Of a stretch of 64,000 nt of DNA, positions 8,443 through 17,922 are shown in pieces. The translations under genes were made by a program, and so were the position numbers. This stretch comes from Aridibaculum aurantiacum (GTDB taxonomy: Bacteria; Bacteroidota; Bacteroidia; Chitinophagales; Chitinophagaceae). Each line of letters opens with the position of its first letter. Position 1 is the first letter of the stretch. The stretch is taken from NCBI RefSeq assembly GCF_017355875.1, contig NZ_JAFEWC010000001.1, forward strand, positions 2,108,001-2,172,000. The letters run 5' to 3'. The notes under the pieces are model-generated. The model saw only the letters and a program-made list of their open reading frames with translations. It did no database searches and was not told the DNA's origin.

Positions 8443-10059
8443 TTAATATGGCTTCGATTCTGTTGACTGTTCTTCTGCCTGCTTCACTGCTTCGGCTGAT
8501 TGAGTGCTGCCAATAGGACCTTTACTCATTTCAGAACTAGCTTTAGCCAATCCTTCTCTTACACGGCGACCGTAATCCTCATCGCACTGCGTAAACAGCT
8601 CCACCATTTTATCTTGTATATGTTTAGCAGCTGGCGCCAGTGTATTCACCAGGTTGTTGATCAGGTCATCTCTTTCCCAATCTTCAAACATGCGGTAACG
8701 TTCGCCTGCCTGCTTAAAGTTGTTCTGGCGATCTATCTTTTGCCTTACCAGTTTGGCATTGTACTGCGGCGTATAATCCTTACCTGGTTTAGGTGCTTCT
8801 TTTAAACCACCAAGTGTGGAAGGTTCATAATTCACATGTGGATTGGTCCCCGGTGCAATGTCCTGGTGGTAAGCCATCTGGCCATCACGCTGGTTGGTAG
8901 CTACAGGCCTACGTGGCGAATTGATAGGTAGTTGTAAATAATTTGGACCTACACGATAACGCTGTGTATCGCTGTACGAGAATGTGCGTCCCTGCAACAT
9001 CTTATCATCCGAAAAATCAAGTCCATCAACCAATACACCTGTACCAAAAGCAGATTGTTCTACTTCGGCAAAATAATTTACAGGATTTCGGTTCAACGTC
9101 ATCATACCTACCGGCAGCCATGGAAACTGGTCCTCAGGCCAAAGCTTAGTGTCATCCAAAGGATCAAAATCCAGTTCAGGATGTTCATCATCGCTCATGA
9201 TCTGCACCAGCAGCTCCCATTTCGGATGATCGCCACGTTCTATCGCTTCATACAGATCTTGTGTAGCGTGGTTGAAATTTTTTCCCTGTATCTCCTGCGC
9301 CTGTTCCTGTGTCAGGTTTTTTATTCCTTGCACGGGCTCCCAATGGTATTTCACTAAAACAGCTTCACCTTCTGCATTTACCCATTTGTATGTATTTACA
9401 CCCGAACCTTGCATTTGCCTGTAGTTAGCAGGAATGCCATAAGGTGAAAATAAGAAAGTGATCATGTGCATAGCCTCAGGTGTATTGCTGATAAAGTCGA
9501 AGATCCTTTCACCATCTTGTATATTAGTAACAGGGTCTGGCTTAAATGCATGCACCAGGTCAGGAAACTTCATTGCATCACGTATAAAGAAAACCTTTAG
9601 GTTGTTACCAACAAGATCCCAGTTGCCATCTTCTGTATAAAACTTAGTTGCAAAACCACGTGGATCGCGTAGCGTTTCAGGTGAATGTCCACCATGAATT
9701 ACAGATGAGAAACGTACGAAAACAGGTGTCTGCTTGCCTTTCTCCTGGAACAGTTTAGCACGTGTATATTTTGATGCAGGTTCGCCACCTACGGTACCGT
9801 AAGCTTCGAACACGCCATGTGCGCCGGCACCGCGTGCATGCACCACTCTCTCTGGAATTCGCTCTCTATCAAAATGACTCATTTTCTCCAGGAAGTGGTA
9901 GTTCTCCATGGTTGCAGGACCGCGGTTGCCCACTGTTCTGATGTTCTGGTTGTCGGTAACAGGATGTCCCTGGCGGGTGGTAAGTGTGGTGTCCTGTTCT
10001 TTTCCATTACTGGAAGTTTGGCCATTGCCAGGCTGGTTTTGATTTTCTTCTTGTATCAT
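8443..10059 (-). CDS. Monofunctional haem catalase
   Basis: The product is 538 aa. It has the catalase active-site block [19 protein letters not shown] with the distal His at residue 74. The [11 protein letters not shown] region near 146-156 includes the distal Asn, and [14 protein letters not shown] near 355 includes the proximal haem-ligand Tyr. The length suits small-subunit catalases with an extended tail; the last ~30 residues are Ser/Gln/Glu-rich and low-complexity. It decomposes hydrogen peroxide, presumably in the cytoplasm, since no signal peptide is visible. The gene stands alone and is divergent from the P-type ATPase. I see no regulator beside it. Confidence 0.95.
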   Translation of the reverse strand: MIQEENQNQPGNGQTSSNGKEQDTTLTTRQGHPVTDNQNIRTVGNRGPATMENYHFLEKMSHFDRERIPERVVHARGAGAHGVFEAYGTVGGEPASKYTRAKLFQEKGKQTPVFVRFSSVIHGGHSPETLRDPRGFATKFYTEDGNWDLVGNNLKVFFIRDAMKFPDLVHAFKPDPVTNIQDGERIFDFISNTPEAMHMITFLFSPYGIPANYRQMQGSGVNTYKWVNAEGEAVLVKYHWEPVQGIKNLTQEQAQEIQGKNFNHATQDLYEAIERGDHPKWELLVQIMSDDEHPELDFDPLDDTKLWPEDQFPWLPVGMMTLNRNPVNYFAEVEQSAFGTGVLVDGLDFSDDKMLQGRTFSYSDTQRYRVGPNYLQLPINSPRRPVATNQRDGQMAYHQDIAPGTNPHVNYEPSTLGGLKEAPKPGKDYTPQYNAKLVRQKIDRQNNFKQAGERYRMFEDWERDDLINNLVNTLAPAAKHIQDKMVELFTQCDEDYGRRVREGLAKASSEMSKGPIGSTQSAEAVKQAEEQSTESKPY

Positions 10060-10234
10060 CTTTTAAACGTGTTTATTAATTCAAGATGTGTGGGTGTAAC
10101 TAGCACAAAGCCAGTGCCACTTCCCAATAACAAGTTTTTTAAAGGAGAGGTTGAGAGGAAATAAAAATACTGATTATCTATTACCAAAGTTTCATCTATT
10201 CATTAAAGAATTGAGTGATCTATAAAGTTCGGCA

Positions 10235-10318
10235 ATGGGTAAGCAGCTTTATCTAGCTGCTCATGATGCTGATCATGCTCATGATAATGAGGAAGTTGAT
10301 GGAATAGTTTTGTTGTAA
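10235..10318 (+). CDS. Possible His/Asp-rich leader peptide upstream of the P-type ATPase
   Basis: This 27-aa open frame (ATG 10235, TAA 10316-10318) contains AAHDADHAHDNEE, with three His and several acidic residues in 13 positions. It ends 30 bp before the start of a cation-transporting P-type ATPase. The composition suggests metal binding. I recognise no family and no strong ribosome site, so it may be chance. Confidence 0.3.
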   Translation: MGKQLYLAAHDADHAHDNEEVDGIVLL

Positions 10319-10348
10319 CACTTCTCACCTGATAATTAAAACCTGCAT

Positions 10349-13027
10349 ATGGATATATATCATCAACTTTCTGTAGAGGAGATTTTAAAAAAACTGGAAG
10401 TATCCGATAAGGGTTTAACTGATGAAGAAGTAAAACAAAGGCAGCAGAAATATGGACTGAATAAAATTCCCGAGCCTAAAGGGAAATCGTTGTTCTTCAT
10501 ATTCATCAGCCAGTTTTTAAACCCGCTTATCTACATTCTCATTATTGCAGCTATCATTTCTATTGTAATTGGTGATTATGTAGATGCAATATTTATTGCT
10601 TGTATTATTGGTTTGAATGCGGTGCTAGGGGCATACCAGGAGTGGCGTGCTGAGAATAGTGCAGCTGCCTTGCGCAACATGGTAAAGGTACAGTCGCGGG
10701 TAAAGAGAAACGGTGATGTGCATAATGTGGTTGCGGACGAGTTGGTTCCGGGTGATATAGTGCTCCTTGAATCTGGTCATAAAATTCCAGCAGATCTGCG
10801 GGTGTTAGAAGCCCAAGACCTGAGTGTAGAGGAAGCATTACTTACAGGAGAATCTATTGCAGTTGTAAAACATAAAGATGTAGTAGAAGGCGGTAATGAG
10901 ATATCCCTTGGTGATCGAACCAACATGCTATTTGCTGCTACCGCAGTTCAAAAAGGTAGGGGCACTGGCGTAGTAGTATCAACAGGTGAACACACGCAGA
11001 TAGGAAAGATAGCTGAGTCGCTTAAAACAACAGAAGCTGAGAAGCCGCCACTGGTTAATCGAATGGATTCCTTTTCTAAAAAGATCAGCTTTATAATACT
11101 GGGGGCATGTGTAATACTGGGTGCCGTTGGATATATGGAAGGACGCCCTGTAACAGAGATATTCTTCATGATGGTGGCTTTGGGTGTTGCTGCCATTCCT
11201 GAAGGTTTGCCTGTTGCCATGACCGTTGCTTTATCAATCGGTACGCGCCGCATGGCTAAACGAAACGTAATTGTCCGTAAATTACCTGCTGTTGAAGGAT
11301 TGGGAAGTTGTACCCTTATTGCCTCTGATAAAACGGGTACACTTACTATGGACCAGCAATCGGTCAAAAAGATCTACCTGCCTTCAGGAAAATCGTACAC
11401 CGTTAGCGGCCAGGGTTATAATGGTGAAGGTGAGATACTGGATGGTGATGCTCCTATTCAAGAGATAAATGAAGAGCTACATCGTTTTATACAAGCCAAC
11501 ATACTTTCTAATGAAGGTGTACTGCGTAAAAAAGGAGATGGTGAATGGGAGCATTCAGGTGATGCGGTGGATGTAGCATTGCGTGCCATTGCTTTCAAAG
11601 CAGGAAAAGATCCGGAATACTTCATGGAAGGGGTAGAGGTGGTAAAGATGGTACCTTATGAATCGGAGATTAAGTATAGTGCTGTATTTTATAAATACAA
11701 CAACGAGCTTTTCTTCGCCATGAAAGGAGCCATGGAAGTTGTAGAAAAGAAAATAAAAGCAGATGCCATTAATGAAATTTCAGAACATTCCGAACGACTG
11801 GCTGAAGAAGGATTTAGGGTATTGGCAATGGCTGGTGGTAAAGTACAGGATACTGAGCTGGAGAAAGTAGGGGAGCTAAACTTGCTGGGACTGATTGGGA
11901 TGATGGACCCCTTAAGGCCTGAGGCTAAGGAAGCGGTAGAAGAATGTAAAAACGCAGGTATCAAGGTAATGATGATCACAGGAGATCATCCGTCTACTGC
12001 ACTTGCTATAGCACAGGAAATGGGTATTGCAGAATCCAAAGAGCAGGTAGCCACAGGCGCCGAACTTTCAGAATATGAAAACCTGTCTATACAGGAGTTT
12101 GCAGAAAAGGTAAAGAATATAAATGTTTGTGCGCGGGTGACACCATTGCAGAAGCAACGCATTGTAGAAGCAATGAAATCGCTAGGGCATTTTGTGGCAG
12201 TTACGGGAGATGGAGCCAATGATGCCCCGGCGCTTAAATCCGCACATATAGGTGTAGCCATGGGTGCAGGTACCGACCTTGCCAAAGAAGCCGCTTCCAT
12301 CATTGTTACTGATGATAATTTTGCTTCCATAGCCGCTGGTGTAGAGGAGGGTAGGTTCACTTTTGATAATCTTCGTAAGATTATTTATTTATTAATATCT
12401 ACTGGTGCTGCGTCATTTATCACTGTTGCACTTGCTATTTTCCTCAACATACCACTGCCTTTTATAGCCGTGCAACTGTTGTGGTTAAACCTTGTCACCA
12501 ATGGTATACAGGACATAGGTCTGGCATTCGAAAAAGGTGATATCACAGTTATGCAACGTCCTCCGCGTAAACCTGAGGAGACTATCTTTGACAAACTGAT
12601 GATAAGCCAGGTAGTGGTTTCTTCTCTGTGGATGGCTGCTGTTACTTTTAGCGTGTGGTATTACCTGCTGTATACTTTAGAGATGGAAGAGGTGCATGCA
12701 CGGACACTAACAGTAATGTTGATGGTATTGATGCAAAACTTCCAGACCTTGAACTGTAGGTCTGAGATCAAGTCAGCATTTAAAGTGCCGGTGAAAAACA
12801 ACTACATCCTGGTAATCGGAATTATATTGGCGCAGATCGTTCATATCTGTGCATCGTACATTCCAGGTTTGAATACAGCACTTCAACTGGATCCTATTGC
12901 GCTTAATGAGTGGTTGCTGCTACTACCAACAGCAATGAGCTTGTTAGTGGTTATGGAATTGTTCAAATGGTTTTGGAGGAGTAAATACAAACTGTCTAAT
13001 GAGACAGTAACAAGTGAGCATGATTAA
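10349..13027 (+). CDS. P2-type cation-transporting ATPase (HAD-IC family)
   Basis: The product is 892 aa. In order: a cation-ATPase N-terminal domain (residues 1-45), TGES in the actuator domain (167-170), PEGL in helix M4 (284-287), the phosphorylation motif DKTGTLT with Asp327, a TGD-containing P domain, the GDGANDAPAL hinge motif, and a C-terminal bundle of membrane helices. PEGL in M4 and the N-terminal domain place it among Ca2+/Na+-type P2 ATPases. M6 reads NLVTNGIQDIGLAFEKGD, which differs from the NLVTDG of classical SERCA pumps. The transported ion is therefore uncertain; Ca2+, Mn2+, Na+ or K+ remain possible. It is apparently monocistronic, with a terminator just after. Confidence 0.9.
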   Translation: MDIYHQLSVEEILKKLEVSDKGLTDEEVKQRQQKYGLNKIPEPKGKSLFFIFISQFLNPLIYILIIAAIISIVIGDYVDAIFIACIIGLNAVLGAYQEWRAENSAAALRNMVKVQSRVKRNGDVHNVVADELVPGDIVLLESGHKIPADLRVLEAQDLSVEEALLTGESIAVVKHKDVVEGGNEISLGDRTNMLFAATAVQKGRGTGVVVSTGEHTQIGKIAESLKTTEAEKPPLVNRMDSFSKKISFIILGACVILGAVGYMEGRPVTEIFFMMVALGVAAIPEGLPVAMTVALSIGTRRMAKRNVIVRKLPAVEGLGSCTLIASDKTGTLTMDQQSVKKIYLPSGKSYTVSGQGYNGEGEILDGDAPIQEINEELHRFIQANILSNEGVLRKKGDGEWEHSGDAVDVALRAIAFKAGKDPEYFMEGVEVVKMVPYESEIKYSAVFYKYNNELFFAMKGAMEVVEKKIKADAINEISEHSERLAEEGFRVLAMAGGKVQDTELEKVGELNLLGLIGMMDPLRPEAKEAVEECKNAGIKVMMITGDHPSTALAIAQEMGIAESKEQVATGAELSEYENLSIQEFAEKVKNINVCARVTPLQKQRIVEAMKSLGHFVAVTGDGANDAPALKSAHIGVAMGAGTDLAKEAASIIVTDDNFASIAAGVEEGRFTFDNLRKIIYLLISTGAASFITVALAIFLNIPLPFIAVQLLWLNLVTNGIQDIGLAFEKGDITVMQRPPRKPEETIFDKLMISQVVVSSLWMAAVTFSVWYYLLYTLEMEEVHARTLTVMLMVLMQNFQTLNCRSEIKSAFKVPVKNNYILVIGIILAQIVHICASYIPGLNTALQLDPIALNEWLLLLPTAMSLLVVMELFKWFWRSKYKLSNETVTSEHD

Positions 13028-13049
13028 ATTGATGTGACTGTATATTAGG

Positions 13050-13082
13050 AAGGATAGCCGTTTGATGCTATCCTTTCTTATT
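13050..13082. terminator. Bidirectional terminator between ATPase and DUF2971 genes
   Basis: AAGGATAGC (13050-13058) pairs with GCTATCCTT (13067-13075) around an 8-nt loop, with a T-rich tail on the plus strand, in the gap between two convergent genes. Confidence 0.7.
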
Positions 13083-13119
13083 ATCTCTTCGTTTTTGTGC
13101 TCCCAAAATTCTGGTTTAG

Positions 13120-13890
13120 TTACCGCATCTGTCTCCGAGTAGGTACCTGGCTTTTAAGCAGGCGATCTTCCAGTCCTTTTGTCTCCAGTATATTGTAGAT
13201 ATTGTTGTACTTCCAGCCTTGCATGTTGGGATGGCTGATAACATCAAATTCCAGGTCTTTCAAGGCACCGGGACAAAATTCGAAGAACTCGCAGTGGCGC
13301 GTATCCTCTGTGCGCATCAGCAGGAAACGAAATTCTTCTTCATGCTTGTAGCTGATATCTTTTAAGAAGCCGGTATACTTATGACCACAATTTTTCAATC
13401 CTTCATCTGCAGGATCGAAAGGTGAGATTTTGTAATATTCTACAGGCCCATGTACCATAGCTTCAAATTCACTGTCTTCAATATTCCTGAAGTTGTTGAT
13501 CATCACATCGCACAAGTGATGTGGTTTGAATCGCAATGCAACACTATCGCTGTTACTATAGGTTTCCCACATAGCCTGCGACTCTCTTACACCTAAAAAC
13601 CAGCAACTGGCAAAAAGCGTTTGTTGCACTTCCTGCAGGTAATTATTGTATAGGTTCTTTGTATCAAGTTGATCCTTTTCGTCATTCGCACCTCCACCGG
13701 TTTCTGCTGATCGTCTTTTTTGGTAAAGTAGATTTTCTGAAATGCCTTCCAGCGGATCATCAAAATAACTAAGGGGAGAAAAGAAAAGTTTACCCGTTAA
13801 AAGAAAATACATGAGCCTGTGCAGGTCCATGTATTTATATAGATATTGATCTTCTTCAAACTTGTAATCTTTATTCTTATCAACCCTCAT
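13120..13890 (-). CDS. DUF2971 domain-containing protein
   Basis: The product is 256 aa. It starts with the family signature: YKYMDLHRLMYFLLTGKLFF followed by SPLSYFDDPLEG, comparable to the usual YKY...L...FNDPFE pattern. The central part has FASCWFLGVRESQAMWETYSNSD (about residues 92-114), the conserved CWT-like block. Function is unknown; DUF2971 proteins occur near defence or phage loci in some genomes but are also scattered singly. Here the gene lies 5 bp downstream of a methylmalonyl-CoA mutase subunit on the same strand, so they may be cotranscribed, with no evident functional link. Confidence 0.8.
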   Translation of the reverse strand: MRVDKNKDYKFEEDQYLYKYMDLHRLMYFLLTGKLFFSPLSYFDDPLEGISENLLYQKRRSAETGGGANDEKDQLDTKNLYNNYLQEVQQTLFASCWFLGVRESQAMWETYSNSDSVALRFKPHHLCDVMINNFRNIEDSEFEAMVHGPVEYYKISPFDPADEGLKNCGHKYTGFLKDISYKHEEEFRFLLMRTEDTRHCEFFEFCPGALKDLEFDVISHPNMQGWKYNNIYNILETKGLEDRLLKSQVPTRRQMR

Positions 13891-13895
13891 AGAAA

Positions 13896-15455
13896 CTATT
13901 TATACTCTCCAAAAACATCGCGTAAAGTATCTGCTATCTCACCAAGTGTACAAAAATTTTCTACTGCATCTATCACCACTGGCATTATGTTATTTCCTTG
14001 TACTGCTGCATCACGAAGCTGGTGCAAACAATTGCTAGCCTTTGTAGCATCACGCCTGGCTCGTAGCTCCTGCAGTTTTGCCGCCTGAACCTGTCTTATG
14101 CTATCATCAATTTTAAAGCCAGCAACTTTATTCTCTTCTTTTACCTGGAACTTGTTTACACCTACTATGATCTTTTCTCCGGCTTCAATTTGCTTTTGGT
14201 AAGTATATGCACTGCGTGCTATTTCATCCTGTATAAATCCTTGTTCTATGGCGCTTACACTGCCACCCATAGCATCAATGGTTGCTATCAGTTCCCATGC
14301 TTTCGCTTCTACTTCATTGGTCAATGTTTCTACAAAATAACTTCCCGCTAAAGGATCAGCAGTATCTGCTACGCCACTTTCAAATCCAACAATTTGCTGC
14401 GTGCGCAATGCAATACGCGCAGCCTCCTCTGTAGGCAGGCTAAGCGCTTCGTCGTAGCCATTGGTATGCAAGCTTTGCGTACCACCTAAAACAGCTGCAA
14501 GTGTTTGTATAGTCACCCTGCTGATGTTATTCATGGGCTGCTGTGCTGTAAGCGTGCTGCCGCCGGTTTGGGTGTGAAAGCGCAGCATCATTGCCTTAGG
14601 ATCTGTTGCACCCAGTTCTTTCATGATGGTTGCCCACATTCTCCGGGCAGCCCTGAATTTTGCTACTTCTTCAAACAGGTTGTTGTGCGCATTGAAGAAG
14701 AAGGAGAGGCGTTTACCAAAAACATTTATATCCAAGCCTTTTTCCAGAGCAGCCTGTACGTATGCTTTTCCATTGCTTAATGTAAAAGCTATTTCCTGTA
14801 CCGCTGTACTGCCTGCTTCCCGTATATGGTAGCCGGAAATAGATATCGTATTCCATTTTGGTAGCGACTGGCTGCACCATTCAAAGATGTCGGTAATGAT
14901 CCGCATGCTCGGCTTGGGAGGGTAGATGTAAGTACCACGCGCCGCATACTCTTTCAAAATATCATTTTGTATAGTACCCGAGACTTTGGTTAGATCTGCA
15001 CCTTGCTGTTTAGCCAGTGCCACATAAAAACTCAGCAGGATGTATCCTGTAGCATTGATCGTCATCGACGTGCTTACATCCTGTAGTTGTATACCTTGAA
15101 ACAGCGTCTGCATGTCTTCTATGCTATCAATAGCAACGCCTACTTTACCCACTTCGCCTTCGCTGAGGGCGTGGTCGCTGTCGTAGCCAATTTGTGTAGG
15201 CAGATCGAAGGCAACGCTTAACCCACTTACGCCCTGCGAAAGGAGGTAGTGGTAGCGCTTGTTACTTTCTTCAGCGGTGGAAAAACCAGCATATTGCCGC
15301 ATGGTCCACAAGCGGCCGCGGTACATATCGGGTTGTACACCACGGGTAAAAGGAAATGAGCCGGGAAGTTCAGGACTCAGGTCCTTTACATCCTCGGCTG
15401 TATATACGGTATTGATACCAATATTGCTATCGGTAAACTTTTGATCATGGCTCAT
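13896..15455 (-). CDS. Methylmalonyl-CoA mutase family catalytic (alpha) subunit without B12 domain
   Basis: The product is 519 aa, covering the TIM-barrel acyl-CoA mutase domain: [20 protein letters not shown], then [17 protein letters not shown]. The C-terminal cobalamin-binding domain of full mutases is absent, so a separate small B12-binding subunit must exist elsewhere. In Propionibacterium and human mutase, a Tyr in RQYAGFST and an Arg before GTYI/NTYI select methylmalonyl-CoA; both are present ([16 protein letters not shown]). The catalytic-region His of GYHIREAG is also present. This argues for methylmalonyl-CoA over isobutyryl-CoA, by family knowledge. Likely role: B12-dependent exchange between succinyl-CoA and methylmalonyl-CoA in propionate metabolism. 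A small membrane-anchored gene lies 30 bp upstream. Confidence 0.85.
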   Translation of the reverse strand: MSHDQKFTDSNIGINTVYTAEDVKDLSPELPGSFPFTRGVQPDMYRGRLWTMRQYAGFSTAEESNKRYHYLLSQGVSGLSVAFDLPTQIGYDSDHALSEGEVGKVGVAIDSIEDMQTLFQGIQLQDVSTSMTINATGYILLSFYVALAKQQGADLTKVSGTIQNDILKEYAARGTYIYPPKPSMRIITDIFEWCSQSLPKWNTISISGYHIREAGSTAVQEIAFTLSNGKAYVQAALEKGLDINVFGKRLSFFFNAHNNLFEEVAKFRAARRMWATIMKELGATDPKAMMLRFHTQTGGSTLTAQQPMNNISRVTIQTLAAVLGGTQSLHTNGYDEALSLPTEEAARIALRTQQIVGFESGVADTADPLAGSYFVETLTNEVEAKAWELIATIDAMGGSVSAIEQGFIQDEIARSAYTYQKQIEAGEKIIVGVNKFQVKEENKVAGFKIDDSIRQVQAAKLQELRARRDATKASNCLHQLRDAAVQGNNIMPVVIDAVENFCTLGEIADTLRDVFGEYK

Positions 15456-15485
15456 AGCAAATGGTTAGAGGTAAGTTCAAAAAGA

Positions 15486-15998
15486 TCACATCACTTTTTT
15501 AGCCTCGTAGCTCAGCACTTCGCTCACTACTTCGTGCAATTGACCTTTCCTGTCTTTCATTAAATATTCAAGAAGCAATTTATTTAGATCTAAACCGGTA
15601 GCATGTGGTGGTAGTGCACTCGCCAGTTGATTCACCACCAGCATATTTTGTTCTTTCAGGTTTTTTACCGCATTCCATGCTTCTGCAGTTACATAAATCT
15701 GCTGGGTGATGTTGTAATCAAATTCTTCTTTTATCTGGTGCGTTAACAGCATCTGCATCTCGCGGGCACTAACTCCTTGTTGGTTTACACGCGCTATCAG
15801 GTTTGGTAATGCTATTCGGTCCACCAATAAGGTAAGTCTTTCATATGCCTGCAAACGCAATCCGCGGCTGCTTTCGTTCATGTTTGCAGTTTCCTCTGCG
15901 TCTTTAGCACCTCTTCTTTGTTGGTAAAAAAGATAACTAAGAAATGTAGCTACTAGTATTGCAATTACGCCACTTAAAATGATGCTCGTATTATCCAT
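15486..15998 (-). CDS. Membrane-anchored hypothetical protein (DUF7935-like)
   Basis: The product is 170 aa with one N-terminal membrane helix (about residues 6-25) and a helical cytoplasmic remainder. The body carries LRLQAYERLTLLVDRIALPNL, HQIKEEFDYNITQQIYVTAEAW and a conserved-looking C-terminal helix. It resembles a Bacteroidota-wide uncharacterised family that often sits next to the methylmalonyl-CoA mutase gene, as here, 30 bp upstream on the same strand. The DUF label is from memory and should be checked. The function is unknown. Confidence 0.55.
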   Translation of the reverse strand: MDNTSIILSGVIAILVATFLSYLFYQQRRGAKDAEETANMNESSRGLRLQAYERLTLLVDRIALPNLIARVNQQGVSAREMQMLLTHQIKEEFDYNITQQIYVTAEAWNAVKNLKEQNMLVVNQLASALPPHATGLDLNKLLLEYLMKDRKGQLHEVVSEVLSYEAKKVM

Positions 15999-16110
15999 TC
16001 AATCAGTTTTTACAAATGTAAAGGAATAGCTTTCGTTAACTGAAACAGAAAATGTAAAACGTTTTCCTTCATTCGCAACTATACGCAGTGATAGCAAAAA
16101 GTAGAAGCTG

Positions 16111-16118
16111 TAACTTTG
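16111..16118 (+). promoter_or_regulatory. -7 promoter box TAACTTTG
   Basis: This exact TAnnTTTG match ends 16 bp upstream of the IscA-like start codon. No clear -33 element is seen. Confidence 0.45.
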
Positions 16119-16134
16119 TATCAAACAAAAAGAC

Positions 16135-16479
16135 ATGGCAGAAGTAATGAATGTACCGGTTACACTAACTGCCGGTGCTATAGCAGAAATCAAAAGACTG
16201 ATGGCTGAACCAGGATTTGATAACACACAGTACTTGCGTGTGGGAGTAAAAGGCGGCGGTTGTAGTGGTATGAGTTATATTCTTGGTTTTGATAAAAAGG
16301 AAGATTCTGATGAAACTTTTGAAGTAGAAGGTATTCCTTGCATCATCAATAAGTCACACGGTATTTATTTAATGGGAATGGAAGTAGATTTCCAGGATGG
16401 CTTGAATAGCCGTGGATTTACTTTCACTAATCCTAATGCTAGTAAGACCTGCGGATGCGGATCTAGCTTTGCTGTATAG
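16135..16479 (+). CDS. HesB/IscA-type iron-sulfur cluster assembly accessory protein
   Basis: The product is 114 aa, the expected size for A-type Fe-S carrier proteins. The three conserved cysteines are present: Cys43 in KGGGCSGMSY, and Cys106 and Cys108 in KTCGCGSSF. These proteins bind iron or [2Fe-2S]/[4Fe-4S] clusters and deliver them to apoproteins. It stands alone between convergent and divergent neighbours, not in an isc or suf operon. A co-chaperone of the same pathway, HscB, is at 34726-35235. Whether it is IscA, ErpA or SufA cannot be decided from the sequence. Confidence 0.9.
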   Translation: MAEVMNVPVTLTAGAIAEIKRLMAEPGFDNTQYLRVGVKGGGCSGMSYILGFDKKEDSDETFEVEGIPCIINKSHGIYLMGMEVDFQDGLNSRGFTFTNPNASKTCGCGSSFAV

Positions 16480-16505
16480 TTTCTAAATAAACATATCAAA
16501 AAGAA

Positions 16506-16540
16506 GGGCTGTCACTTTATCGGTGACAGCCCTTTTTTTT
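16506..16540. terminator. Strong terminator after the IscA-like gene
   Basis: A 10-bp GC-rich stem (GGGCTGTCAC with GTGACAGCCC), a 7-nt loop, then eight T. It may also serve the convergent DUF6600 gene ending at 16556. Confidence 0.9.
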
Positions 16541-16555
16541 GATTGATTATTAAGT

Positions 16556-17767
16556 TTATTCCACTTCTTTGTTTTGCCTCATAGGTCTATTGGTCGAAGG
16601 TTGTGCTGCAGGCATAGTTGCAGGAACTTCAGCTCTTGAAGGTCTTTCGAAAGTAGAAGGTCCTGTTGCAGGTGCTGGCCTTTCAAATGCAGGTCTTGAT
16701 GGACGTTCGAAAGAAGGACTCTCCTGGCGCGGTCTTTCATAGATTGGTCGCTGTGGTTGGTGGTTATTTTCACGCTCCACAGGCACTCTTCTTTCCATAG
16801 GAAAATTGTTTCTTTCAATTGGCCTTTCCTGTTGTGGCTGCCGCTCCCTTACTGGTCTTTCTGTAGGGAATTGCCTGGTGGGCCTTTCATTCGGAAATTC
16901 TCTTCTTTCCATAGAAGGATTATTTCCTGGAAATCTTTGATTTCTTCCTTCTTGGTTATCAAGATAAATTCTTCCTGGCCTTTGTTGGGTTGGCTGCCTC
17001 TCTGCCTGCTGATTTACCGGCTCTTTGATCTTTTCGACCTTTGGCCTGTAAATCCTGATCTCATCATTAGAGATTTCGCTTCTATCTGCGCGGTCAGCAT
17101 CTGTTATTCTTATCGGCCTTATCTGCTGCCTTGTATGCCTTTCCACCTCCGTTCTGTCTGGGCCGGGATGGTAGCCTGTACCAGTACGTGGCGGCCTTAC
17201 TACATCTGTACTTCCTAATAATTGCTGGTTACGCGTTTGTGGTACATAAAACTGCGACAGATTATGGTGGTTGATATACTGGCTATTTACAAACACCCAT
17301 GGGTCGTTATGGTAGCCTCTGTTCCAGTTGTTTGGTGCCATCGGCGACCAACCATAGAAACTGTTGTTACCTCTCCAGTTAACCCATGCTGGACCCCATT
17401 CTAACCCGGGAACCCAGAACCAACCCATACGTGGATCGTGTCCCCAACGGCCATAATGGAACGGTGCCCATCCCCAGTTGTAGTTTGATGCCCACGTCCA
17501 GCCCATGTTGGTGTAGACCCAACGGCCGTTGGTATAATAAGGTCTGAAACCTAGTTCATTCACAATCCAAACCTGACCATAGCCCGGGTAGTTTACCCAG
17601 TTGCCATAAGGGCTTAGTTGATCATAGAACATATTGTAGCTCACCTGCCTGTTTTGGCGGTAGCTATAGTCATCGTAGTCATCCATCATAAACGATGATG
17701 TACCACAAGCGGATAACATCGTAATGATGAAGGCTCCAACGATCAGTTTATTGAATAAGTTTTTCAT
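16556..17767 (-). CDS. DUF6600-type lipoprotein with Arg/Pro/Glu-rich repetitive tail
   Basis: The product is 403 aa with a lipoprotein signal (lipobox LSAC, Cys21). Residues about 45-165 are the aromatic-rich DUF6600 region. It has repeated Trp-containing turns such as YGNWVNYPGYGQVW, TNMGWTWASNYNWGWAPFHYG and WFWVPGLEWGPAWVNW. The remaining ~200 residues are low-complexity, with many ERP, QRP and FERP repeats rich in Arg, Pro, Glu and Gln. The protein is expected at the periplasmic face or cell surface. Its function is unknown. The codon pattern of the tail creates long spurious open frames on both strands. Confidence 0.75.
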   Translation of the reverse strand: MKNLFNKLIVGAFIITMLSACGTSSFMMDDYDDYSYRQNRQVSYNMFYDQLSPYGNWVNYPGYGQVWIVNELGFRPYYTNGRWVYTNMGWTWASNYNWGWAPFHYGRWGHDPRMGWFWVPGLEWGPAWVNWRGNNSFYGWSPMAPNNWNRGYHNDPWVFVNSQYINHHNLSQFYVPQTRNQQLLGSTDVVRPPRTGTGYHPGPDRTEVERHTRQQIRPIRITDADRADRSEISNDEIRIYRPKVEKIKEPVNQQAERQPTQQRPGRIYLDNQEGRNQRFPGNNPSMERREFPNERPTRQFPTERPVRERQPQQERPIERNNFPMERRVPVERENNHQPQRPIYERPRQESPSFERPSRPAFERPAPATGPSTFERPSRAEVPATMPAAQPSTNRPMRQNKEVE

Positions 17768-17877
17768 GATAGCTCCTTTCGTTTTTATACTTTTTCAAGT
17801 CATCAAAAGTTACGAAGGAGCATGTTAAGGAATGGTCAAGCAAAATGGAAGGAAACGCTAAGCTTGTAATAAACAAA

Positions 17878-17903
17878 AAGCCTGCACCGGGTGGTGCAGG
17901 CTT
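17878..17903 (-). terminator. Terminator of secDF
   Basis: A perfect 11-bp stem (AAGCCTGCACC with GGTGCAGGCTT) and 4-nt loop are followed on the minus strand by a short T-rich tail, 20 bp beyond the secDF stop. Confidence 0.85.
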
Positions 17904-17922
17904 CTAATACTATAGTAAATAA

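Noticed and set aside
16757-17218. 153-codon open frame antisense to the DUF6600 lipoprotein
   Set aside because: It results from the Arg/Pro/Glu-rich repeats of the lipoprotein, and the translation is low-complexity.
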